Source of the DNA: Ornithinimicrobium pekingense DSM 21552 | GTDB lineage: Bacteria > Actinomycetota > Actinomycetes > Actinomycetales > Dermatophilaceae | Assembly: GCF_000421185.1 (NCBI RefSeq) | Contig: NZ_ATWJ01000008.1 | Coordinates: 392,230 to 456,229, forward strand | Reading direction: 5' to 3' | DNA length: 64,000 nt | In this document: positions 51,944-60,071 of the stretch, piece after piece | Numbering within the stretch: position 1 is the stretch's first letter | Layout: the number at the start of each line of letters is the position of its first letter | Made by a program: the position numbers and the translations under genes | Notes under the pieces: model-generated | Seen by the model: the letters and a program-made list of their open reading frames with translations, nothing else | The model's database searches: none | Told to the model about the DNA's origin: nothing

Positions 51944-53233
51944 GTGTTCTTCAAGACCGAAGCCGATCGAGCGACCGCCCAGGCGGCCAAGGCCCGCCAC
52001 GACGCCGGGGAGGCCGGCAGCAACGCCGCGCTGGGGGCGCGCAACCTGGGTGCGGCGGTCCTCGCGACCCTGGCCGAGGTGACCGCACCCGCCGACGACC
52101 GCAAGGGCAAGAAGCACGCGAAGAAGGCGCGTGCGAAGGCCGTGCAGGCAGCCCGCAAGGACAGGGAGGCGGCGTCCAAGGCCGCCTCGAAGGCCGCGGG
52201 GCACAGCCGCAAGGCTGCCGAGCACGGGCGCGCGGTCGCCGACAAGCGCGCCGACGCCGCCGGGGGCACCCTCGCCGCGCTGGCGGGCACCGCCGGGCAC
52301 ACGGTGGCGGGGGCCGCCGCGACGGCCGCCGGCACCGCCAAGGTCGCCGGGTCGCAGCTGGCGCACAAGGTGTCCTCGGCCGACCTGACCGACAAGGCGC
52401 GCGCCCAGGCGGCCCATGTGCGGGAGGCCGCCGCGGAGCGCTCGGCACCGCTGGCCGGCTCGGCCAAGGAGAAGGCCGGCGCCAGCGCGGCGCTCGTCGC
52501 GGCCCTGGCCGCCGCCGCCCGGGAGAAGGCCGACGAGACCCGCACCCGGGCCCTGCTGGGCATGGACCACGGGATCGACTCGGCCGTCCCGCGCGCCCAG
52601 GAGGGCGTCGCGGCGATGGGGCCCCGTGTCGACCACCTGCGCGACGTCATCAACAACGAGCTGCTGCCGAAGATCCAGGAGATGCTCGGCGACGTGCAGC
52701 ACGGCAAGGACCGTCTCCTCACCCAGGACGAGGGCGTCGTGGCCGCGCTGACCGGCACGCTGAAGAAGCGCCGGCGCAAGGGCGGCGTGCTGATCACCCT
52801 CGGCGTGCTCGCCGCGGCCGGTGCCGGCATCGCCTGGTACCTCAACCAGCAGCAGCGCGAGGGCGCGACCGACCCGTGGGCCAGCAAGGCCGGCGGGGCC
52901 GACCCGTGGGCCAGCCGCACGCCCACGAGCGCCGCGGACCCGCTGGCGGAGGCGACGACCGCCACCTCGGCGGCCCCTGCCACTCCCACCGCCCCCGCGA
53001 CCACGGGCACCACTGCCGGCACCACCGCCGCCGGGACCGCGGTGACCGACACCGGGACGACCGGTGCGGCTACCTCCTCCACCGACGGGCCGCACATGCT
53101 GGAGTCGGAGGAGATCGACGCCCTGGCCGCCGAGACCCCGAGCACCACCGAGGAGCAGACCCCGGGGGAGTCCCCCACCGAGGAGATCCGCGAAGCGGGC
53201 GAGGACGGCGACGCGGGCACGCCGCGCGCCTGA
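51944..53233 (+). CDS. Ala/Lys-rich helical membrane protein (DUF5324-like)
   Basis: A 429-aa protein dominated by long Ala/Lys/Glu helical repeats (residues ~1-250, e.g. KARAKAVQAARKDREAASKA). One membrane helix follows a basic stretch (KKRRRKGGVLITLGVLAAAG), then two DPWASK/R boxes and an acidic Thr/Glu-rich tail. The layout resembles DUF5324 proteins of Streptomyces. Function unknown; coiled-coil scaffolding near the division genes is a guess. GTG at 51944 follows AAGGAGG. Confidence 0.7.
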   Translation: MFFKTEADRATAQAAKARHDAGEAGSNAALGARNLGAAVLATLAEVTAPADDRKGKKHAKKARAKAVQAARKDREAASKAASKAAGHSRKAAEHGRAVADKRADAAGGTLAALAGTAGHTVAGAAATAAGTAKVAGSQLAHKVSSADLTDKARAQAAHVREAAAERSAPLAGSAKEKAGASAALVAALAAAAREKADETRTRALLGMDHGIDSAVPRAQEGVAAMGPRVDHLRDVINNELLPKIQEMLGDVQHGKDRLLTQDEGVVAALTGTLKKRRRKGGVLITLGVLAAAGAGIAWYLNQQQREGATDPWASKAGGADPWASRTPTSAADPLAEATTATSAAPATPTAPATTGTTAGTTAAGTAVTDTGTTGAATSSTDGPHMLESEEIDALAAETPSTTEEQTPGESPTEEIREAGEDGDAGTPRA

Positions 53234-53467
53234 CGCAGCACCGTCGACGGGCGTCCTCCCTCCGGGGATGGCGCCCGTCGGCGTTCCCCGGACGGCCTCG
53301 CCCTAACCCCTCCCGTCACATCCGGCACAGGGTCATCTGGCGACACACCGCGACAGCGGGGCGTCGACGGCGGGGTGCGACCCTACGCTGAGGGCGACCG
53401 TCGGCGTGCGCGAGCCCTGCGAGTCCGACGCAGGTCCTCCACGCGCGGTCACAGGAGGAGGTCGCCT

Positions 53468-55819
53468 GTGTCGGTGCAGCCCACGAACGAGCCGAGCCCC
53501 GGGACCGGCGCCCCGCTCGACGCGGCGTGGCAGGACGTGCTCGACCCCGTCCCGGCACCGCGCGCCCGCACCGCCACCGCCCGACGTGGGGAGCGCGCGC
53601 TGGTCGACCCCGACCGCTCCGCACGCAGCCGCACCTACCGGCCCGCCGTCGCCCGCGGCGGAGCCGTCGACGTCACGGCACCCGCTGCTGCCGGCCAGCC
53701 CGGCAGGAGGCGGCCCCGGCGCGGCGGCCGCGGTCCCGAGGGGATCGACCCCCGCCCGGGCCACATCCCCGGCCTCGACGGTCTGCGGGCCATCGCGATC
53801 GTCTCGGTGCTGGTCTTCCACTTCGTGCCCGCCGCCCTGCCCGGTGGCTACCTCGGCGTCGACGTCTTCTTCGTGGTCTCGGGGTTCCTCATCACCACGC
53901 TGCTTCTGCGCGAGCTGGCGCAGCGGGGCCGCGTCGACCTGCCCGGCTTCTGGAAGCGGCGCGCCCGACGGCTGCTGCCCGCGCTGGCCGTGGTCGTCCT
54001 CGTCAGCGTCACCGCGGCGCGGCTCGTCGGTGGCGACCTGCTCGTGGGCATCGGCCGGCAGACGCTCGGGGCGCTGACCTTCACCACCAACTGGCTCGAG
54101 ATCGCGGCGGGTGCCAGCTACTTCCACACCACCTCCCCGATCCTCTTCATCAACTTCTGGTCCCTGGCCGTCGAGGAGCAGTTCTACCTGCTCTGGCCGC
54201 TGACCCTGGTCGTGGCGCTGGCGCTGACCCGCACGACGCGGCAGCGCCTCTACGCGGTGGGCGGCATCGGGCTGGCGTCGGCCGTGGCGATGGCGGTCCT
54301 GCACACGCCCGGCACCGACGCCACGCGCGTCTACTACGGCACCGACACCCACCTCATGGGGCTGATGGCCGGTGCCGTCCTCGCGCTGGCCTGGGCGGAC
54401 CCGACGCACCGGGCCGGCCTGCGCAGCGCGGTATGGCGTCGCTGGCGCTGGGCGGCCGTCCTCGGCTCGCTGCTGGTCCTCGGGGCGCTCATGCGCTGGA
54501 TGGACGAGTCGTCGCCGCTGACCTTCCGGGGCGGCATCCTGCTCGCGTCGCTGGCCACCGTCGTGCTCGTCGCCGGGCTGCTGGAGTCACCGGGCCCGTG
54601 GCGCACGGCCATGCAGCTCGCCCCCCTGCGCTGGCTCGGCGAGCGCTCCTACGGCATCTACCTGTGGCACTGGCCGGTCCTCATCCTGGCCGGTGCCCTC
54701 GTGCCCTACGCGGTCGGGACGACCCGCGGCTGGGTCGTGCTCGGCTCGGCCCTGGTGACCACGCTGCTGCTCTCCGAGCTCTCGCTGCGGGTGGTCGAGC
54801 GGCCGGTGCGCCGCCACGGGCTGCGGGCCTCGGTCCGGTCCCTCGGGCGGTGGCTGCGCACCCCGTGGCAGGTGAGCCGCACGCCCCGCGTCGTCGCCTC
54901 CGTCGTCGCCCTCATGCTCGTGCTCACCGGGGTCGCGGTGGCCACCGCGCCGGAGAAGTCGAGCACCCAGCAGCAGATCGAGGACACCGAGTCGCGCCTC
55001 AACGGCACCTCCGCCGCCTCGGGTGCCGGCTCCGCCGTGGAGGCCGGCACCGACGGCATCGGGTCGGGGGCCGAGCTCGGACAGGCGCCCGGCGACGCGG
55101 CGGCCGCCGAGGAGGGGTCCCGGGCGGCGGGCGCCGGCCTCGGGCTGGGCCAGGTGGACGCCGAGGGGGGCGAGGCAGGGTCCGAGCAGGGGTCCGAGGA
55201 CACGGCAGCCGACGACGCCCGGCCGACCGAGGAGGGTGCCGATGCCGAGGAGCCGGCGGCACCTGCTCCTGCTGACGCGGTCGAGGTCAACGGCTCGGCC
55301 TTCTCCCCCGACGTCGACGGGCTGCTGGTGCCCTCCGGCGAGACGATCACCGCCTTCGGCGACTCGCTGGTCGTGACGAGCGCGGACGGCCTCACCCACC
55401 GCTTCCCGGGCATCGGCTACGTCGCGCAGTCCAACCGGCAGTGGCGCGACGCCCCCGCCGTCCTCGAGCAGGCCCTGGCGGAGGGCGCCGTGCGCGACAA
55501 CGTCGTGCTGCACCTGGGCACCAACGCCGGCGTGGACGAGCAGGGCCTGCGCGCCGCCCTCGAGGCGTTCGGGCCCGAGCGCAACGTGGTGGTGATGAAC
55601 CTCTTCGTCAACGCCAGCTTCACGGCCGGCTCCAACGCGACGATCGAGGCGGTCGTCGCCGAGCACCCCAACGCCGTGGTCGGGGACTGGCACGGCACGA
55701 TCAGCGAGCAGCCGCAGGTGCTGCAGGCGGACAAGGTGCACCCCGACATGGACGGGATGCACGTGTATGCCGAGGTCGTCGCGCGCGCCTTCGACGAGCT
55801 CGCGCGGCGCGGGCGCTGA
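53468..55819 (+). CDS. OafA-type membrane acyltransferase with C-terminal SGNH domain
   Basis: A 783-aa acyltransferase-3 protein. A basic cytoplasmic head (~100 residues) is followed by ten or so membrane helices. The family motifs are IPGLDGLRAIAIVSVLVFHF, YLGVDVFFVVSGFLITTLLL and FWSLAVEEQFYLLWPL. After a long Ala/Glu linker, an SGNH-like esterase domain (TAFGDSLVVTS, HLGTNAGV, DKVHPDMDGMHVYA) ends the protein. Such two-domain enzymes O-acetylate peptidoglycan or surface glycans. GTG start after AGGAGG. The ATP-grasp gene begins 72 nt later on the same strand. Confidence 0.9.
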   Translation: MSVQPTNEPSPGTGAPLDAAWQDVLDPVPAPRARTATARRGERALVDPDRSARSRTYRPAVARGGAVDVTAPAAAGQPGRRRPRRGGRGPEGIDPRPGHIPGLDGLRAIAIVSVLVFHFVPAALPGGYLGVDVFFVVSGFLITTLLLRELAQRGRVDLPGFWKRRARRLLPALAVVVLVSVTAARLVGGDLLVGIGRQTLGALTFTTNWLEIAAGASYFHTTSPILFINFWSLAVEEQFYLLWPLTLVVALALTRTTRQRLYAVGGIGLASAVAMAVLHTPGTDATRVYYGTDTHLMGLMAGAVLALAWADPTHRAGLRSAVWRRWRWAAVLGSLLVLGALMRWMDESSPLTFRGGILLASLATVVLVAGLLESPGPWRTAMQLAPLRWLGERSYGIYLWHWPVLILAGALVPYAVGTTRGWVVLGSALVTTLLLSELSLRVVERPVRRHGLRASVRSLGRWLRTPWQVSRTPRVVASVVALMLVLTGVAVATAPEKSSTQQQIEDTESRLNGTSAASGAGSAVEAGTDGIGSGAELGQAPGDAAAAEEGSRAAGAGLGLGQVDAEGGEAGSEQGSEDTAADDARPTEEGADAEEPAAPAPADAVEVNGSAFSPDVDGLLVPSGETITAFGDSLVVTSADGLTHRFPGIGYVAQSNRQWRDAPAVLEQALAEGAVRDNVVLHLGTNAGVDEQGLRAALEAFGPERNVVVMNLFVNASFTAGSNATIEAVVAEHPNAVVGDWHGTISEQPQVLQADKVHPDMDGMHVYAEVVARAFDELARRGR

Positions 55820-55891
55820 GCGGGTGCACGCCATACCCGCCAGGTCCCCGTGCACAGGTGGGCGGGGGCGTTCTGTGGCAGGCTCGACCTC

Positions 55892-57109
55892 GTGAACATC
55901 GTGTTCGTCGAGCCGCACTTCCCCCGGAACCAGCGCGAGTTCCCGCGCGCGCTCGCCGAGGCGGGAGCCAACGTCATCGGCATCGGGGAGACCCCCCTGG
56001 ACTACCTCGACCACCAGCTCAGGGACTGGATGACCCACTACGAGCAGGTGGGGTCGGTGACCGACCTGCAGCAGATGACCGACGCCGTGCGCCGCGTCCA
56101 GGGCATGGTCTGGGTGGACCGGCTCGAGTCGACCATCGAGTCCCACCAGATGGTCGCCGCGCAGGTCCGTGAGGCGCTGGGCATCCCGGGCACCTCCGTG
56201 CGGACCACGTGGCTGTGTCGCGACAAGCCGTCCATGAAGGACGCCCTGCGCCAGGCCGGCGTGCCCGTCGCCCGGTCCACGGGGGCCGACACGGCCGACG
56301 AGGTGCTCAGCTTCGCCCGCCAGGTCGGCTACCCGCTCATCCTCAAGCCGCGCGACGCGGCAGGGGCCGCCGGCACCTTCCGGGTCGACAACGACACCGA
56401 GCTCGACGTCGCGCTGGCCGGCCTGGGCAGCCACGGCTCGATCGCGGTCGAGGAGTTCATCGAGGGGCACGAGGGCTTCTACGACACGATCTCGATCGAC
56501 GGCCAGCCGGTCCTCGACTTCGCCTCCCACTACTACCCGGGGGTCCTGGAGGCGATGCGCACCCGCTGGATCTCGCCCCAGTTCGTCGCGACCAACCGCA
56601 TCGACTCCGGCCCGCTCTACGCCGAGCTGCGGGAGATGGGGGCCCGCGTCAACGCCGCGCTGGGCATCGGCACCTCGGCCACCCACATGGAGTTCTTCCA
56701 CGGCCCCAAGGGCCTGGTGTTCAGCGAGATCGGCTGCCGGCCCCCGGGCGTGGGCTGCTGGGACCTCTACTGCGCGGCCAACGACATGGACGTCTACGCC
56801 GCCTGGGCCGAGGCGATCGTGCACGGCCACATCTCCTCGCATCCCAGCCGCAGCCACTCCGCCGGGATCATCGCGCTGCGCCCGGACCGCGACGGGGTGA
56901 TCACCGGCTACTCCGGCCTGGAGGACGTCGAGAACCGCTACGGCCGCTGGATCATCGACGCCCACGTCCCGCCCCAGGGCACCGGCACGCAGCCGGTCGA
57001 GGCCGGCTTCATGGCCAACGCGTGGATCCGGATGCGGCACCCGGACTACGACCACCTGCGGGAGATGCTCGACGACGTCGGCCGCACCGTGCAGGTCCAT
57101 GCCGGCTGA
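55892..57109 (+). CDS. ATP-grasp ligase (function unassigned)
   Basis: A 405-aa protein. A Rossmann-like start (NIVFVEPHFPRNQREFPRAL) precedes the ATP-grasp fold: YPLILKPRDAAGAAGTFRVD (nucleotide-binding lysine), VEEFIEGHEGFYDTISIDG and the metal-binding HMEFFHGPKGLVFSEIGCRP with a following PG. This is the carboxylate-amine/thiol ligase superfamily, which uses ATP to form acyl-phosphate intermediates. The substrate is unknown. GTG start. Its stop overlaps the next ATG by 11 nt, so it is coupled to the GATase-like gene. Confidence 0.85.
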   Translation: MNIVFVEPHFPRNQREFPRALAEAGANVIGIGETPLDYLDHQLRDWMTHYEQVGSVTDLQQMTDAVRRVQGMVWVDRLESTIESHQMVAAQVREALGIPGTSVRTTWLCRDKPSMKDALRQAGVPVARSTGADTADEVLSFARQVGYPLILKPRDAAGAAGTFRVDNDTELDVALAGLGSHGSIAVEEFIEGHEGFYDTISIDGQPVLDFASHYYPGVLEAMRTRWISPQFVATNRIDSGPLYAELREMGARVNAALGIGTSATHMEFFHGPKGLVFSEIGCRPPGVGCWDLYCAANDMDVYAAWAEAIVHGHISSHPSRSHSAGIIALRPDRDGVITGYSGLEDVENRYGRWIIDAHVPPQGTGTQPVEAGFMANAWIRMRHPDYDHLREMLDDVGRTVQVHAG

Positions 57110-58151
57110 CGACCCGTTCGCCGACCCCCGCATCACCCTCCTCGGGCCGCAGCGCGAGCCCCGGGTCCCGAAGGTGGCCGAGCGCCTGGGCCTGCGCGGG
57201 CGGCGCTTCGCGATCATCACCGCCGGCTGGCGCGACCGGGAGTCCGAGGACGAGCTGCTCACCGACCTGCTGGGCGGCAACACCGTCAACCTGGGGCTGT
57301 GGAGCCTCATGCAACGGGTGTGGGAGCGCGACCCCGAGCTCGCCGAGGGCGACCGCCGACGGCGGCTGATCCACACCGAGATGCAGGAGCTCTACCTGAT
57401 CGGCCTGGAGCAGGCGGTCGTGGCCATCCGGCGGATCCGGGAGCACAACCCCCGCGACGAGCGGGTGGTCGACATGGCGGTAGAGGACGTCCTGGAGGTG
57501 ATGCGCCGCATGGACGCGCGCCACCTCGAACGCGTCGCCGACCTCAACCACTCCTTCTACGCCCGCTACGAGCCCCAGCACCGCGACGCGGTGGTCGACG
57601 GGCGCTTCCACGTCGGCCGGCTGGTCGCCGACTGCGAGGCGATCGCCGTCACCGGCGGGCACGTCGGGGTGCTCATGGGGGCGCTGCACCTGTTCAATCT
57701 GGCACCGGCGCTGGCGGCGCCGCCTCCGGTGACGGACGCGGGGGCAGACGGCACGCCGGTGCTGCTGCGCCCGGTGCTGGCCTGGGGGGCCGGGGCGATG
57801 GTGCTGACCGAGCGCGTCCTGCTCTTCTACGACCACGCGGTCTCCAGCCCGTCGGTCTCCGAGCTGCTCATGAACGGCCTGGGCCTGACCCGGGGCATCG
57901 TGGCTCTGCCCTCACCCAAGGAGCGGCTGGCCATGCGCGACCCCGACCGGATGTCGGTCCTGGTCCGCCGGGCCGCCCCGGCGCACGCCCTCCTGCTCGA
58001 CGAGCAGGCCGAGGTCACGCTCACCGCGGGCGGGCACCTGCCGGCCGGGGCGCGGATCCTCGGCCCCGACGGTGCGGTCACGACCTACGCCCCGCCGGCA
58101 CCGCCGGCCCGGGACGGGGAGGCGTCCGCCCGGGAGGAGGAGAGCGCATGA
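57099..58151 (+). CDS. Type 1 glutamine-amidotransferase/S51-like protein lacking the nucleophile serine
   Basis: A 350-aa protein: strand RRFAIITAGWRDRESEDELL, a helical middle, AIAVTGGHVGVLMGALHLFN, then VLAWGAGAMVLTERVLLFYD. This order fits the peptidase E/cyanophycinase (S51) branch of the class-I GATase fold. In that branch the last motif is normally (G/A)WSAGAM with a nucleophilic Ser; here Gly stands in its place (GCC TGG GGG GCC). A peptidase activity by the usual mechanism is therefore doubtful. ATGA overlap with the following esterase gene. Confidence 0.65.
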   Translation: MPADDPFADPRITLLGPQREPRVPKVAERLGLRGRRFAIITAGWRDRESEDELLTDLLGGNTVNLGLWSLMQRVWERDPELAEGDRRRRLIHTEMQELYLIGLEQAVVAIRRIREHNPRDERVVDMAVEDVLEVMRRMDARHLERVADLNHSFYARYEPQHRDAVVDGRFHVGRLVADCEAIAVTGGHVGVLMGALHLFNLAPALAAPPPVTDAGADGTPVLLRPVLAWGAGAMVLTERVLLFYDHAVSSPSVSELLMNGLGLTRGIVALPSPKERLAMRDPDRMSVLVRRAAPAHALLLDEQAEVTLTAGGHLPAGARILGPDGAVTTYAPPAPPARDGEASAREEESA

Positions 58152-59329
58152 GCCTGCCCACGTCATACCCCGCCCCGCCCCGGCACAAGGGCAAGCTGGC
58201 CATCAACGCGCTCAAGGCCACGGCCCCGCTGGACGGGCCCAAGGTCGACGAGTTCCTCGCGCGCCACCAGGTCCCGATCGTGGAGGGCGCCAAGTGCACC
58301 TTCCTCTACCGCGGCCACGTCGACGCGGTCGCGGTGCGCCACCGCATCGTCAACCAGCCCCAGCACGTGCCGATGCGCCGGCTCGAGGGCACCGACCTGT
58401 GGTACGTCACCATCGAGCTGCCGGCCCAGTCGCGGGTGGAGTACCAGATCGAGGTGCGCTCGGGCGGTGCCGTCGAGACCTTCAACGACCCGCTCAACCC
58501 CCTCGTCGCGCACTCGCCGGTCGGCTCCTCCAGCGTGCTGCAGGCGGCCGGCTACGAGACGCCGGACTGGGTGCAGCCCCGGCCCGAGGCCCGCCCCGGC
58601 GAGCTGGTCGACTGGACGATGCAGTCCAAGGCGCTGCGACGCACCGTCCACAACCGGATCTACCTGCCCGCGCGCTTCCGGCGCAGCAGCGCCTACCCGC
58701 TGCTGGTCGTGCACGACGGCGACGACTACATCACCTACGCGGCGATGAAGACCGTCCTGGACAACATCATCCACGACCTGGACATGGCCGAGACGATCGT
58801 CGTCTTCTCCAACCCGGGCGACCGGCTGCGCGAGTACCCCAACTACGCCCCGCACGCGCGGCACCTGGCCCGCGAGCTGCTGCCGGCCATCGAGGAGGAG
58901 CTGCCGGTGGTGCGCCGGTCGGCGGCCCGCTGCCTGATGGGCGCCAGCTTCGGCGCCGTCGCCTCGCTGTCCACGGCCGCCCGCCACCCGGACACGTGGG
59001 GCAACCTGCTGCTGCAGTCCGGCTCGTTCGTCTTCACCGACATCGGCAGCGACCACGGCGGAGGGCCGGCGTTCGACCCGGTCGTGAAGTTCATGAACCG
59101 CTACCGGGCCAGGCCGCGGCGCATCGCCGACCGGATGTACGTGCACTGCGGCATCTACGAGCCGCTCATCGTGCCCAACCGCTCCATGGTGCCGGTCTTC
59201 GAGTCCACGGGCGCCCAGGTGCGCTACGTCGAGTCACGCGACGGGCACTCGTGGGAGAACTGGCGGGACCGGCTGCGGGACGGCCTGTCGTGGATCTTCC
59301 CCGGTCCGCAGAAGCTTGTCTATGAATAA
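58148..59329 (+). CDS. Enterochelin-esterase-like hydrolase
   Basis: A 393-aa protein. The N-terminal beta domain is like that of Fes (GAKCTFLYRGHVDAVAVRHR to ~residue 130) and is followed by an esterase-D-type alpha/beta hydrolase. The latter has NRIYLPARFRRSSAYPLLVV, the nucleophile elbow MGASFGAVASLS and the catalytic His in SRDGHSWENWRDRL. No signal peptide, so it is cytoplasmic. It presumably hydrolyses an ester or amide made within the ATP-grasp cluster (inference). The stop is followed 36 nt later by the NYN gene. Confidence 0.85.
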   Translation: MSLPTSYPAPPRHKGKLAINALKATAPLDGPKVDEFLARHQVPIVEGAKCTFLYRGHVDAVAVRHRIVNQPQHVPMRRLEGTDLWYVTIELPAQSRVEYQIEVRSGGAVETFNDPLNPLVAHSPVGSSSVLQAAGYETPDWVQPRPEARPGELVDWTMQSKALRRTVHNRIYLPARFRRSSAYPLLVVHDGDDYITYAAMKTVLDNIIHDLDMAETIVVFSNPGDRLREYPNYAPHARHLARELLPAIEEELPVVRRSAARCLMGASFGAVASLSTAARHPDTWGNLLLQSGSFVFTDIGSDHGGGPAFDPVVKFMNRYRARPRRIADRMYVHCGIYEPLIVPNRSMVPVFESTGAQVRYVESRDGHSWENWRDRLRDGLSWIFPGPQKLVYE

Positions 59330-59365
59330 TCCGATACACCCGAATATCTGACTAGGAGCACCACC

Positions 59366-59917
59366 ATGGCAACGTCATACCTGCTGGTCGACGGCGAGAA
59401 CATCGACGCGACCCTCGGCAATTCGATCCTGGGCCGGCGCCCGCACCCCGACGAGCGCCCGCGCTGGGACCGGCTGCTCACCTTCACCCAGGAGACCTGG
59501 GGACAGCCCGCCAAGGGCCTGTTCTTCCTCAACGCCAGCAGCGGGCTGCCGATGGCCTTCGTCCAGGCGCTGCGGGCACTGGGCTACACCCCCGTGCCGT
59601 TGTCGGGCACCGCGGAGGAGAAGGTCGTCGACATCGCCATCCAGCGCACCCTCGACGCCCTGCTGGAGCGGGACGACGACGTGATGCTGGTCAGCCACGA
59701 CGGCGACTTCCTGGAGTCGGTCGAGCCGCTGGTCGACGGCCGCCGGCGGGTGGGGCTCATCGCCTTCGAGGAGTTCCGCAACTCCGGCTTCTCCGCCCTG
59801 GTCGCCCGGGGTATGCAGTTCTACGACCTCGAGCACGACACGCTCGCCTTCAACGCCCCGCTGCCGCGTCTGCGCATCATCCCGATCGAGGAGTTCGACC
59901 CGGTCCAGTTCCTCTGA
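59366..59917 (+). CDS. NYN-domain (PIN-like) putative ribonuclease
   Basis: A 183-aa NYN/LabA-DUF88 protein: metal-binding acid pair in YLLVDGENID, AEEKVVDIAIQRTLDALLER in the central helix, and SHDGDFLESV as the last acidic motif. These are the residues of the PIN-like nuclease site. A TAGGAG precedes the ATG. The family cleaves RNA or acts as a regulator; the target is unknown. It lies downstream of the esterase on the same strand, behind a short AT-rich gap. Confidence 0.9.
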   Translation: MATSYLLVDGENIDATLGNSILGRRPHPDERPRWDRLLTFTQETWGQPAKGLFFLNASSGLPMAFVQALRALGYTPVPLSGTAEEKVVDIAIQRTLDALLERDDDVMLVSHDGDFLESVEPLVDGRRRVGLIAFEEFRNSGFSALVARGMQFYDLEHDTLAFNAPLPRLRIIPIEEFDPVQFL

Positions 59918-59985
59918 GGACGGGCTGCCCCGTGTCGCGGGGGTGAGCGACAGCACACTCCGACTCACCCGAAAGGGTGGCCATC

Positions 59986-60008
59986 GGTGTGACTGGTGTG
60001 ACTACAGT
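59986..60008 (+). promoter_or_regulatory. MtrA-like direct repeat and promoter of the amidase gene
   Basis: Two tandem copies of GGTGTGACT (59986-59994 and 59995-60003), giving GTCACACCA GTCACACCG on the other strand. This has the 9-bp period of mycobacterial MtrA boxes. They abut TACAGT (60003-60008), a TANNNT -10, about 64 bp before the amidase ATG. MtrA is known to control wall hydrolases; binding here is inference. Confidence 0.45.
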
Positions 60009-60071
60009 GCATTCGTCCCATACCTTCCCCGGCCCTTCCTGTCCCGATGGGCCGTCCGACGGAGATGACCG

